Origin: Rugalucina vietnamica
Taxonomy: Eukaryota > Mollusca > Bivalvia > Lucinida > Lucinidae
Assembly: GCA_964017185.1 (NCBI GenBank)
Contig: OZ024876.1
Coordinates: 34,635,278-34,699,277 of the forward strand
DNA length: 64,000 bases
Direction: 5' to 3'
The position numbers and the translations under genes were made by a program. The notes below the pieces were generated by a model that worked only from the letters and a program-made list of their open reading frames with translations, did not search any database and had not been told where the DNA came from. Positions 26,401-38,400 of this stretch are shown here, one piece after another (the first letter of the stretch is position 1; each line of letters opens with the position of its first letter).

Positions 26401-29400
26401 ATTGCAGCCAGAACATAGATTGTGGGTACTCGTTAGAACCGCCTCGGCGAGGCAGTTCTAATGTGTACCCACAATCTATGTTTTGAATCAAAAATAAGAA
26501 AAATATCAAAAATTTTCTACTGAAATTTTAGAATTTTTACAATTAAAATAAAATATGATTATCTCTGTATATTGCATGGACGTGTTTTGTAATGTTTGTG
26601 TGATTGTAGGACGTCCTGGACAAAGACGACCTGATATCAGATCTACAGTTGAAGGTCAGTCGACCCCGCAGTCCCTACAGAGACAACAGTGGAAGCTTCC
26701 TGCAAGATGATAGGGTAAGATATGAGCTGCGATGCGAGAACACTGGTCTTCGGGGGTTTCCGACCGGGTCTGAAACAAACCAGCCTGTGCAACTACAGAA
26801 GATGGCTAGAAGCTTGAAATTTCGGATTTAGGAAGAAGAGGGATTGTACTATCCATGTAGTGAAAACAAAGGCTCTGATCAGCTGTGCTGTTCCTTTGTT
26901 TTCGCATGGGCAAAAATCCTGTTTTCTCATGATTCGGCTCATATCTGGCACCAGGACAGCACAGGACAGAAAAACTCTTAATGTAAGGGAGATAATGAAT
27001 TTAAGATTTTACTGGAAAGTTTCAGACTAGTTGTAACATTTTTACCAATGGTAGACAAATATTGTTCAATGTTTTTACCTATGGTACCAATTGGTAATAC
27101 CATTGGTACCAATGTTACCCACATATGGCAGCAAATAACGCAGACAAAATACTGCATGAGTAAATCTACCAACGCAGGAAAAATCACATGATTCAATATG
27201 GCGAGCCTAAAAATATTTCATGAATATCGTAAATAAGCACTTTTTTTGTCATAAATGCAAATGATATTAATAACACAATATATACATTGTACAGGTAGAA
27301 AATAAAAAAGACAAAAATGAGTGAGGTGTATTGATCAATATGATAAAAATTCCACCATGTGATCTACCAATAGTACCATTGGCAGCAGAAAAATGTCCAG
27401 GATTTTCTGGTAACCATTGGTAGAAAATATTAACTTGAAGTATATTGCACTTTTCTGTACTTTTTCTGCTGTTTGAGAAAGTTGTTAAAAATCAAGTGGC
27501 AGGACAAGATTCCAGACACAGAGGTCCTGACGAAAGCAGGGATGCAAAGCATGCATACAGTCTTAAAGCTAGCACAGCTAAGATGGACTGGCCATGTTAT
27601 AAGAATGCCTGATGCGCGACTTCCAAAGAAAGTTTTCTATGGAGAACTACAGGAGGGAAAGCGCTCTCAAGGTGGCCAGAAGAAACGCTACAAAGACACC
27701 CTCAAAGCCTCTCTGAAGGATTTCGAAATACCAATGGGGTCCTGGGAACAGACGGCACAGGAGCGATCAAAGTGGCGAGGTCTCATCAACAAAGGAGCAG
27801 CTCTTTATGAAAAGAAGAGAATCTGTGAAGCTGAAAGAAAGCGAAGAGAGCGCAAAGCCAAAACAAATGTGCCACCATCAGACTCTATGACATTGACTTG
27901 CTCTACTTGCAACCGACAGTTTAGAGCCAGAATTGGCCTAGTCAGCCATCAAAGAACTCACCAACACACATCAGCACTATTCAAGAAATAATGATGGTCT
28001 TTCTCATTAGTGAGAGACGAACTATCACTTTTTCTGCTGTGCCAGTGTTGTAAAAATGGTTGAAAATTCTGTACAGCTGCAAAAGATTGGTAAAAACATG
28101 AACTTTTCAACTAAGAAATTGGAAGTACATGTACAAAAGCACAGATTATGGCATAGCTTGTCTGCGTATGCAGCAAAAAACAGATTCTGTTAATATTTGA
28201 GCCGCGGAGCAAGAAAAACAGTCTTCGGGGTTTCCAACCAGGTCTGACACAAGCTGGCCTGTGCAGTCACAGAAGATGGCTAGAGGCTGGAAATTTTTTG
28301 GATTTAGAAAGTACTACATGTAGCGAAAACAAAGGTGCTGATCAGCTTCGCAGTTACTGTGAAGCTGATCTGCGCCTTTATTTTCTTATAGGCAAAAATC
28401 TGGTTTTCTCATGACGTGGCTCATTTGTTTCAATTATGCAGGTGGAGCCAGTGGTAGATCTACAGTACAAGTGTGAGAGCTTACAGAAGGAAGTTGACAA
28501 CCTTACACGACAGTTGCTCGATAGAGACAGGTAGATGATATATATATGAGGGTCATTCAGGAATTAGTGATAATGAATTAGGAAAATAATAAATGAGCCT
28601 GTGTGTGAGAAAACCAACAATTTGGGTTCCGACCAGGTCAGACACAAACCGGGCTGTACAGTCGCAGAAGATGGTTAGAGACTGGAAATTTTGTATATAG
28701 AAAGTAGAGGGATTGTACTATCCATGTAGCGAAAACAAAGGCGCGGATCTGCACCTTTGTTTTCGCCTATGCAGATTGTTGGTTTTCCCATGTGCTGGCT
28801 CAAATAGAATTGATAGCTTAAAAATGACATTTTGGTAGCATTTGATATTAATTGAACCGCATCGTGAGCAAACCGGATTTTTGCATATGCGAAAACAAAG
28901 GCACAATTCCTCTTCTTCCGAAATCCGAAATTTCCAGCCTCTAGCCATCTTTTGTGCTTGTGCAGTATGATTAGTGTCAAACCTGGTCGTAAACCCCGAA
29001 GACCAGTTTTCTCGCATTGCAGCTCAATTCAGGGAGGCTTTTCAAGATCAAGAGCATTCACTTCAATCTCATAAGAATGTGCCTCACTGTAATATGAGCC
29101 GTGACACGAGAAAACCGGTCTTCGGGGTTTCTGACCAGGTCTGACATAAACCAACCTGTTATGTACTATCTGTGTTGCAAAAAAAAAAAAGGCGCTGATC
29201 AGCTGTGCTATTACTTCACAGCTGATCTGCAGCTTTGTTTTCGCATAGGCAAAACTCTGTTGTTTTTTTCATGACGCGGCTCATATGGCTTTCAGTATAA
29301 CAAGGCCATATGAGCCAAAACATAGATTGTTGGTACTCGTTAGAACCCGTGGCTCTAACGTGTACCCACAATCTTTGTTTTGATGAAAAAAAAAAAAAAT

Positions 29401-32400
29401 GTTGGTTTACTGGGAAGCTGATCTGCGTCTTCGTTTTTGCATATGTAGATTGATCGTTTTCCCATGCAGCGGCTCATTTGTGTTTGTAAAGTGAACATAC
29501 TTCCATTAACAGGAAAATTGACGATTTGCAAGAAGATGCTATCAACCAGACGATAGAGTTTGATGTCGCGCGACTCAACCGCCATGAGAGAACGCACTCC
29601 ACCCCATCAAGACCCTCTAGGGAGTTTAGATCAATTGGTCTGAGCCCTATGAAGGAACCGGTAGAGCCGGGAAGAAGGTCAGTGACCTTGAGGTCAAGGT
29701 CAGTATCACCTAGACGACCTTTTGACCTGCCTGGCCGTAGACATCAGCTACAGAAGGATCTGGACGATACAAGGATGATACTTAAACTAAAGGTAATTGA
29801 AAACATGGAATTCGTTGCTATGGTAAAACCCTTGCTTTTAAGGTCACTACTGAGAAACGCATGGTATCGTATACATACAAACAGATAAATGATCAGTTAC
29901 ATACATTGCAATGTAGACCGAAGTTGAGGCTAGATTTTTGAGTTTTCTCCTATAGCGTTTACCTTACTGACTGATAGATAGGCTGTGATGGTAATTGGAA
30001 ATTTTCTTAAGGTGATTGAAAGTGTTGAAAGCCTTGTTAAGGCGATTGATTTGATACACAATAAAAAAAAAAAAAGAACAAAAAAAATATGGAGCCACAT
30101 CATGAGAAAACCAACATTTTGCATATGCAAAAATAAGGGCGCAGATCAGCTTCGCGGTAATCAAGAAGTTGATCAGCACCTTTGTTTTCGCCACACGGAT
30201 AGAACAATTCCTCGACTTAGTAAATCAAAAAATTTCCAGCTGCTAGCCATCTTCTGTGCTTGTACAGCTCAGTTTGTGTCGGACCTGTTCGTAAACCTAA
30301 ATGTTGGTTTTCTCATGATGCTGCTCTTGTACTATTGTAGGTGAAAGAACTGAATGAGTTAAAGAAAGCCCACAGTAAAAGATTGGAAAGACTGAAAACT
30401 GTGCAGGAAAACTATAAGAATGTTAAAGACCAACTCAAAACGCTGGAAACAGAATATTATGGGTAAGCCATCAACTTGTAGTAGAGTTATCATTTTATAG
30501 GAAGGTAGTATGCATAAATTGCTATTCACAAATGAGCCACGACTTGCGAATATTAGTTTTGGGGGGTCTTCGACCAGGTCTGACACCAACCAGCCTGTGC
30601 AGCTACAGAAGATGGCTAGAAACTTGAAATTTTGATGTAGGAAGAAGAGGAGCTGTACTATCCATGTAGCAAAAACAATGGCGTTGATCAGCTTTGCAGA
30701 TACTGCACAGCTGATCTGCGATTTTGTTTTCGTATACAGTCGAGTCCCCTAACATTGCGCGGCCCCCAACATTGCGCACATGGCATGTCAACCAGATTTC
30801 AAACAATATTGGACTACCAATACTATTTTCTCATATGTTACACCAACAAGAGTGTACAAGATAAATTTAAAGACAAAAATGATTTTTCCTTCCTATATGA
30901 TTGAATAATCTAGCAGCTGTATGTGATTTTGTTTAATTTTGAAATACTGTGTGGTGACATTTTTATGTCACCATACACAGCATGGTTTTCTTTGAACTTT
31001 CATGTTTATACCCCCGCAAAACGAAGTTTTAGGGGGTATACTGTTTTCAGTCTGTCCGTAATTTTGTGATTCCGTGACTCCGTGATTCCGTCATTCCGTC
31101 AACATTTTGACATCTTTGCTGAATAACTTTAGTAGTTGTTGTCCAATGTTCTTCAAATTTTCAACACACCTGCACCATTAGACAACACATGTGTGGTATG
31201 AATTTAGGGGCCAAAGGGTTTGTTTTGCAAGAGTTATGGGACTTTTTATTATCGCACCTGCTTATAGCAGGGTGCGATATAGGAGTCCAAATTTCTGTCC
31301 GTCCGTTCGTTCGTCCGTCCGTTCGTTCGTGCGTCCGTCCGTCCGTCAACATTTACGTCGAAGTTTGGTTTTCTCGACATCAGAGATAGCTGAGAGTCTG
31401 AAACCTTGCATAGTAAATGTCCCTGACATACCCTTCAAGCACGCACCTTAACCCGGTGGCTTTGACCTATATTTCACGGTCCACTGACTTTGAAAATTTT
31501 TACGTCGAAGTTTTGTCAACATTTACGTCGAAGTTTGGTTTTCTCGACATCAGAGATAGCTGCGAGTCTGAAACCTTGCATAGTAAATGTCCCTGACATA
31601 CCCTTCAAGCACGCACCTTAACCCGGTGGCTTTGACCTATATTTCACGGTCCACTGACTTTGAAAATTTTTACGTTGAAGTTTTGTCAACATTTACGTCG
31701 AAGTTTGGTTTTCTCGACATCAGAGATAGCTGCGAGTCTGAAACCTTGCATAGTAATTGTCCTTGACATACTCTTCAAGCACGCACCTTAACCCAGTGCC
31801 CTTGACCTATATTTCACGGTCCACTGACTTTGATAATTTGTACGTCGAAGTTTGGTTTTCTCGACATCAGAGATAGCTGCAAGTCTGAAACCTTGCACAG
31901 TAATTGTCCTTGACATACCCTTCAAGCACGCACCTTAACCCGGTGCCCTTGACCTATATTTCACGGTCCACTGACTATGAAAATTTTTACGTCGAAGTTT
32001 GGTTTTCTGGACATCAGAGATAGCTGCGAATCTCAAACCTTGCATAGTAATTGTCCTTGACATGCCCTTCAAGCACACACCTTGTTCCGGTGCCCTTGAA
32101 CTATATTTCGCGGTCTGTTGACTTTGCCCGATGCAGGTGCGATATTGACCTCCGCGGAGTTCTTGTTAAACCTATAAATAGAATGTTTGCCATAGTGCTA
32201 ATAGTGCATAGTTTGTGAAATCAACTCCTCCTACAGTTTTCAATATGTTCTTTTGATACTTTGCAGATATGTGCCAGAGATATTGAAGATATGCATGAAG
32301 AAGTATTATGCTCAAAAAATGAATGTTGACAAATTTACAACATTTTGAACTTAGCCAATTTTCGATAATTGCCATATTCAACAATGGTTGGTAGTGCATA

Positions 32401-35400
32401 GTTTGTGAAATCAACTCCTCCTAGGGCTTTCAGTATTTCTTTTCAATACTTTGCAGACATGTTCCACACATATTGAAGATGTGCATGAAGAATTATAATG
32501 CTGAAAAAAATAATTTTTGACAAATTTACAGCATTTTTCAACATAGCCATTTTTTGACCATTGCTTATATATAATAATGGTTGGTAGTTCATATTTTGTG
32601 AAATCAACTCCTCCTAGGGCTTTCAGTATTTCTTTTCAGTACTTTGCAGACATGTTCCAAATATATTGAAGATGTGCATGAAGAATTATAATGCTGAAAA
32701 AATAATTTTTGACAAATTTACAGCAATTTTTAACATAGCCATTTTTTGACCATTGCTTATATACAATAATGGTTGGTAGTGCATATTTTGTGAAATCAAC
32801 TCCTCCTAGGGCTTTCAGTATTTCTTTTCAATACTTTGCAGACATGTTCCAGATATATTGAAGATGTGCATGAAGAATTACAATGATGGAAAAATAATTT
32901 TTGACAAATTTACAGCATTTTTCAACATAGTCATTTTTGACCATTGCCTATATACAATAATGGTTGGTAGTGCATAGTTTGTGAAATCATCTCCTCCTAG
33001 AGTTTTCAGTATTTCTTTTCAATACTTTGCAGACATGTTCCACACGGAATTAAGATGTGCATGAAGAATTATAATGCTGAAAAAATAATTTTTGACAAAT
33101 TTACAGCAATTTTTAACATAGCCATTTTTTGACCATTGCTTATAAACAATAATTGTTGGTAGTGCATGTTTTGTGAAATCAACTCCTCCTAGGGCTTTCA
33201 TACTTTGCAGACATGTTCCACATATATTGAAGATGTGCATGAAGAATTATAATGATGAAAAAATAATTTTTGACAAATTTACAGCATTTTCAACATAGTC
33301 ATTTTTGACCATTGCCTTTATACAATAATGGTTGGTAGTGCATAGTTTGTGAAATCAACACCTCCTAGGGTTTTCAGTTTTTCTTTTCAATACTTTGCAG
33401 ACATGTTCTACACATATTGAAGATGTGCATGAATAATTATAATACTGAAAAAGTGATTTTTGACAAATTTACATCACCTTTCAACATAGCCATTTCTTGA
33501 CCATTGCTTATATACAATAATGGTTGGTAGTGTATACTTTTGTGAAATCAACTCCTCGTAGGGCTTTCAGTATTTCTTTTAAATTCTTTGTAGATTTGTT
33601 CCAGATATATTTTAGATGTACATGAATGATTTTCATGCTGAAAATTTAATTTTTGACAAATTCACAGCTTTTATTTAACTTAGCCATTTTTTTACCATTT
33701 CTCGTGTTAAACAAAGATCATAGTGCATACAGTGAAATCAACCTCAAGCCTTCAATATATTCTTTTAATATCTTATAGATGTGATTGGTATACTGAGGAT
33801 GTACATGAAGGATTATAATGCTGAAAAGATATCTTTGACAAATTTTCTGCATGTTTGACTTAGGAAGTTATTGGCCAGCTTCAGATAATTTTGCGGGGGG
33901 TATACTGAAAGCCTTGCTTGCAGCCAATTTCTAGTTGCAATTTGTCACATGGGTGTCATTATGTATTGTCAGAAATACAACGGCTGTGGATGAATTGCAG
34001 GTTGCTATAACATATACATTTGAATTAGCAGTGCACAATGTTAGGGGACAAATTGCCTCAAATTTTTCCAAGGGGGTGAATATGTTTAAGCCACAATATT
34101 TTTAAAGCCCTACAGAAATTGCTAGCATTTCACATTATGATATTTTTATTATTGAATCACTAAAACGCCTCATGGTAAGTGATGTTAGTCAGTGTTTATA
34201 TTTGATGTCAGACCTGCCATGAAATACCTTAGGTGCGCAATGTTACCGGACTGCACCGTATTCGAAAAAAAATTTTTCTTGACACGGCTCAAATACTGTA
34301 TGTTTGGCAATGTCCAGAGAACTCTCTACTAATGTTGCTGTATTGTTGCCTGGTGCATTCAAAAGCCTTACTTTGAAGATAAAACAATGAAAATTTACTT
34401 GCTTACATCTTCTAGAATTTGTGCAAAATTCTGGAATAGAAAATTCACAAAATAAAGATTTCGCAAAACTTTACAAACAGTTTGGCGAAACTGGTGTATA
34501 ATAATGATAAAAGTCCATCTATGAGTGCTTTATATTATTTATTACAATACACACATGCATATTCTCTGTAATGGGAATTTAGCCTTTTTCAACCTTCAAC
34601 ATTGGAGCCGCATCATTAGTAAATGGGATTTTTGCCTATGCAAAAACAAAGGCGCAGATCAGCTTCACAGTAACTGCGAAGCTGATCAGCACCTTTGTTT
34701 TCGCTTCACGGATAGTACAATTTCTCCTCTTTAATACAAAATTTCAAGCCTCTAGCCGTCTTCTCAGGCTGCACACAGGCCGGTTTGTGCCAGACCTGGT
34801 CTGAAACCCCGAAGATCGGTTTTCTCATTTGACTGTATTTAAAATGACATATGTACATGTAAAATTAGAGAATGTTGTGTATGAAATCAGAATCAATTTG
34901 AATAGTTTAAACACTCATGCAAACCAGCAACATCACACCAGGGGATGGTACATGACTGGAAAGAATACTTTGTCCCTACCAATCAGATATATTTGAGCTG
35001 CATCATGAGAAAACCAACATTATGCATATGCGAAAACAAAGGCGCAGATCAGCTTTGCAGTAATTGCACCACTGATACTGGTACCATTACTCTACTTTCT
35101 AAAACAAATATTTCCAGCCTTTAGCCATCTGTGTTTGTACAGCTCAGATTGTGTTGGACCTGGTCGGAAATCACATTGTTGATTTTCACGTGATTGCTCA
35201 TTTCTTGATTATTTACCACCTTACCATTCGGAAAACATGTCCGTGCAATGAATACCGGTGTCCCAGTTTATCTTACCCCCTGGACAGCTTACCCCCCGGG
35301 GGGTAAGCTGACCGTGGTTGGCTTACCCCCCGGGGGGTAAGCTGTCCCGGGAAATCTTGCCCCCACCCTGGATATCTTCACCCCCGGGGGGCAAGCTGTC

Positions 35401-38400
35401 CAGGCCGGTTTATCTTGCCCCCCACCCAGTTTCAAGTATTGGTTGTGATTGATTTTTATACACATTTTTTTAACTATCCAGAAATGAAAATGTTGGATTA
35501 AGATCACAAGACAAGTTCTAAAAAGTTGTTTTCAGAGTGGCAAAAGTGGAAACTTATTGGGGGGTAACCTGTCCAGGGCAGGTTATCTTGCCCCCCACCC
35601 AATTATAACTATATTTTCTATACAAAGCATCTGCATATAAAAGAATATTGAATATTGAATAAAAATAACAAAACAGATCCTATAAACTTGTTTTCAGTGT
35701 CGGAAAAGTAGAAACTAATTGGTAAAAAGATGTTGGGGGGGGGGGGGTAACCTGTCCAGGGCGGTTTATCTTACCCCCCACCCAAACTTTGATGTTGATA
35801 TTCTTTGTCTTGATCATCATTTGTACAACCTTAATATGAAATAATATTGGATTTCAATCAAAAGACAAGTATGTCCTATAAACTAGTTTTGAATGTCGGA
35901 AAAGAAGAAACTGCATGTAATTGGTACAAGGGTGGGGGGTAACCTGTCCAGGGCGGTTTATCTTGCCCCCCACCAGGTTTTTGATGTTGATTTTTTTTCT
36001 TCACTATCACTTGAACAACCTTCATATAAAATAATATTGGATTTAAATCACAAGATAAGCCCTATAAACTTGTTTTCAGTGTCAGAAAAGAAGAAACTTA
36101 TTGGTACAGTGGTGGGGGGTAACCTGTCCAGGGCGGTTTGAACTGACCCCCACCCAGGTTTTTGATGTTGATATTTTTTTCTTCACCATCACTTGAACAA
36201 CCTTTAAATAAAAAAGTATTGGCTTTATACTCACAAGACAAGCCCTATAAACTTGTTTTCAATGTCGGAAAAGAAGAAACTAATTGGTACAAGGGTGGGG
36301 GGTAACCTGTCCAGGGCGGTTTATCTCGCCCCCCACCCAGGTTTTTTTATGTTGATTTTTTTCCTTCACCATCATTTGAACCACCTTGATATAAAATAAA
36401 AGTGGATTTAAAATCACAAGACGAGTCCTATAAACTTTCTTTCAATGTCGGAAAAGAAGAAACTACATGTAATTGGTACAAGGGTGGGGGGTAACCTGTC
36501 CAGGGCGGTTTATCTTGCCCCCCAGCTAGGTTTTTGATGTTGATTTTTTTTCTTCACCATCATTTGAACAACCTTCATATAAAATAAATTGGATTTAAAT
36601 CACAAGATAAGCCCTATAAACTTGTTTTCATTGTCAGAAAAGAAGAAACTTATTGGTACAGGGGTGGGGGGTAACCTGTCCAGGGCGGTTTGAACTGACC
36701 CCCACCCAGGTTTTTGATGTTGATATTTTATTCTTCACCATCACTTGAACAACCTTAATTTAAAAAAGTATTGGCTTTATACTCACAAGACAGGCCCTAT
36801 AAACTTGTTTTCAATGTCGGAAAAGAAGAAACTAATTGGTACAAGGGTGGGGGGTAACCTGTCCAGGGCGGTTTATCTCGCCCCCCACCCAGGTTTTTGA
36901 TGTTGATTTTTTTTCTTCACCATCATTTGTACAACCTAAATATAAAATTAAAATGGATTTAAAATCACAAGACAAGTCCTATAAACTTGTTTTCAATGTC
37001 AAAAATAGAAAAAAAATTGGTACCTGGGTGGGGGGCAACCTATCCAGGGCGGTTTATCTCGCCCCCCCACCCAGGTTTTTTGATGTCGATTTTTTTTTCT
37101 TAACCATCATTTGAACCACCTTGATATAAAATAAATGGATTTAAAACCACAAGACGAGTCCTATCAACTTTTTTTCAATGTCGGAAAAGAAGAAACTACA
37201 TGTAATTGGTACAAGGGTGGGGGGTAACCTGTCCAGGGCAGTTTATCTTGCCCCCACCTAGGTTTTTGATGTTGATTTTTTTTTCTTCACCATCATTTGA
37301 ACAACCTTCATATAAAATAATATTGGATTCAAATCACAGGATAAGCCCTATAAACTTGTTTTCAGTGTCAGAAAAGAAGAAACTTATTGGTACAGGGGTG
37401 GGGGGTAACCTGTCCAGGGCGGTTTGAACTGACCCCCACCCAGGTTTTTGATGTTGATATTTTTTTCTTCACCATCACTTGAACAACCTTCATTTAAAAA
37501 AGTATTGGCTTAATACTCACAAGACAAGCCCTGTAAACTTGTTTTCAATGTCGGAAAATACATAGGCGGGGGGCAACATAAACCGCCCTGGACAGCTTCA
37601 CCCCCGCCTATGTAACTGAGGGTATAAAACTGAATGCCGAGGAAAAGGGCTTTTTAATCAAGTAAATTGCATTTGTAAAAGGTAGACCTTCTTATGGTAT
37701 TAATTTTGGAACAGTGTAACATGCTTTGAAAACCCCACTTTTATTATAACCCCCCCCCCCCCATTTTGCAGGGGTATACCTGTTTTTCTTATTTTTGCTC
37801 CAAAACATAGATTGTGGTCACTCGTTAGAAATGCCTCGGCGAGGCGGTTCTAACGTGTACCCACAATATTAAAATTTTTCTACTGAAAATTTTCATTTTT
37901 TACAACTTTAAAAATCTCTGTACATTGCATGGGCATGTTTTTGTAATGAAATTTTCACAGCCCAGTATGTCTGACCTGCCTTTGTTGGACTCGGCGGATT
38001 GTACAGACTGATCTTGTTTTGAGCAAAAATAAGAAAAACATCAAATTTTTTCTACTGGAAATTTTCATTTTCTACAACTTAAAAAATTTTCTGTATATTG
38101 TATGGGCGTGTTTTCGTAATGTTTACCGCCTTACAGTGCCAAGAAACGACATTTCTTGATTATTTACTCATGGATGAAACAGTATTAATACTGAATTCAA
38201 TTCAGTATTGGGAAGATTTTCTCCCTTTGTATTGTTATAGGAAAAACCTAGTTTTCAGTATTGGAAAAATGGCTTTTCAGTATTGCGATTTTTTTTAACT
38301 TCCACCCATGTTTACTACCTTACAGTGCCAAGAAGCGACATTTCTTGATTATTTACTGCCTTACAGTGCCAAGAAGCGACAGAAGAAACCCAAGCGCGCT

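Larger units (their letters stand above)
30737..34258. mobile_element. M8 pogo/Tc1-like MITE inside M1, host of HEL-5
   Basis: Inverted ends CAGTCGAGTCCCCTAACATT and AATGTTACCGGACTGCACCG, TA on both sides. No transposase in the non-nested parts (30737-31006 and 33935-34258). Confidence 0.7.
30532..34291 (+). repeat. M1 MITE split by a multi-level nest
   Basis: The left part 30532-30736 (TGAGCCACGACTTGCGAATA to GATTTTGTTTTCGTA) resumes at 34259-34291 (TATTCGAAAAAAAATTTTTC, TTGACACGGCTCA). Confidence 0.75.

Noticed and set aside
27473-27991. Host zinc-finger gene
   Set aside because: The finger is at the end of a LINE polyprotein fragment bounded by a 14-bp target duplication.
29682-29702. 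21-bp identity between coding exon 9 and the HEL-3/HEL-4 core (around GACCTTGAGGTCAAGGTCA)
   Set aside because: At first sight an exonised transposon piece. But the bases encode VTLRSRS, and the RSRSxSP motif is present at the same place in vertebrate centlein as I remember it. Similarity does not extend beyond 21 bp. Repeated AGG-TCA (Arg-Ser) codons explain it; coincidence is more likely.
31161-31451. Frames with RTDGRTHERT / VRPSVRSFVR repeats
   Set aside because: Translation of the TCCG/TTCG microsatellite in HEL-6.
35893-37427. Open frames with GGNLSRAVYLAP repeats
   Set aside because: They are the G/C-block tandem unit translated; no splice or start context, and frames change between units.
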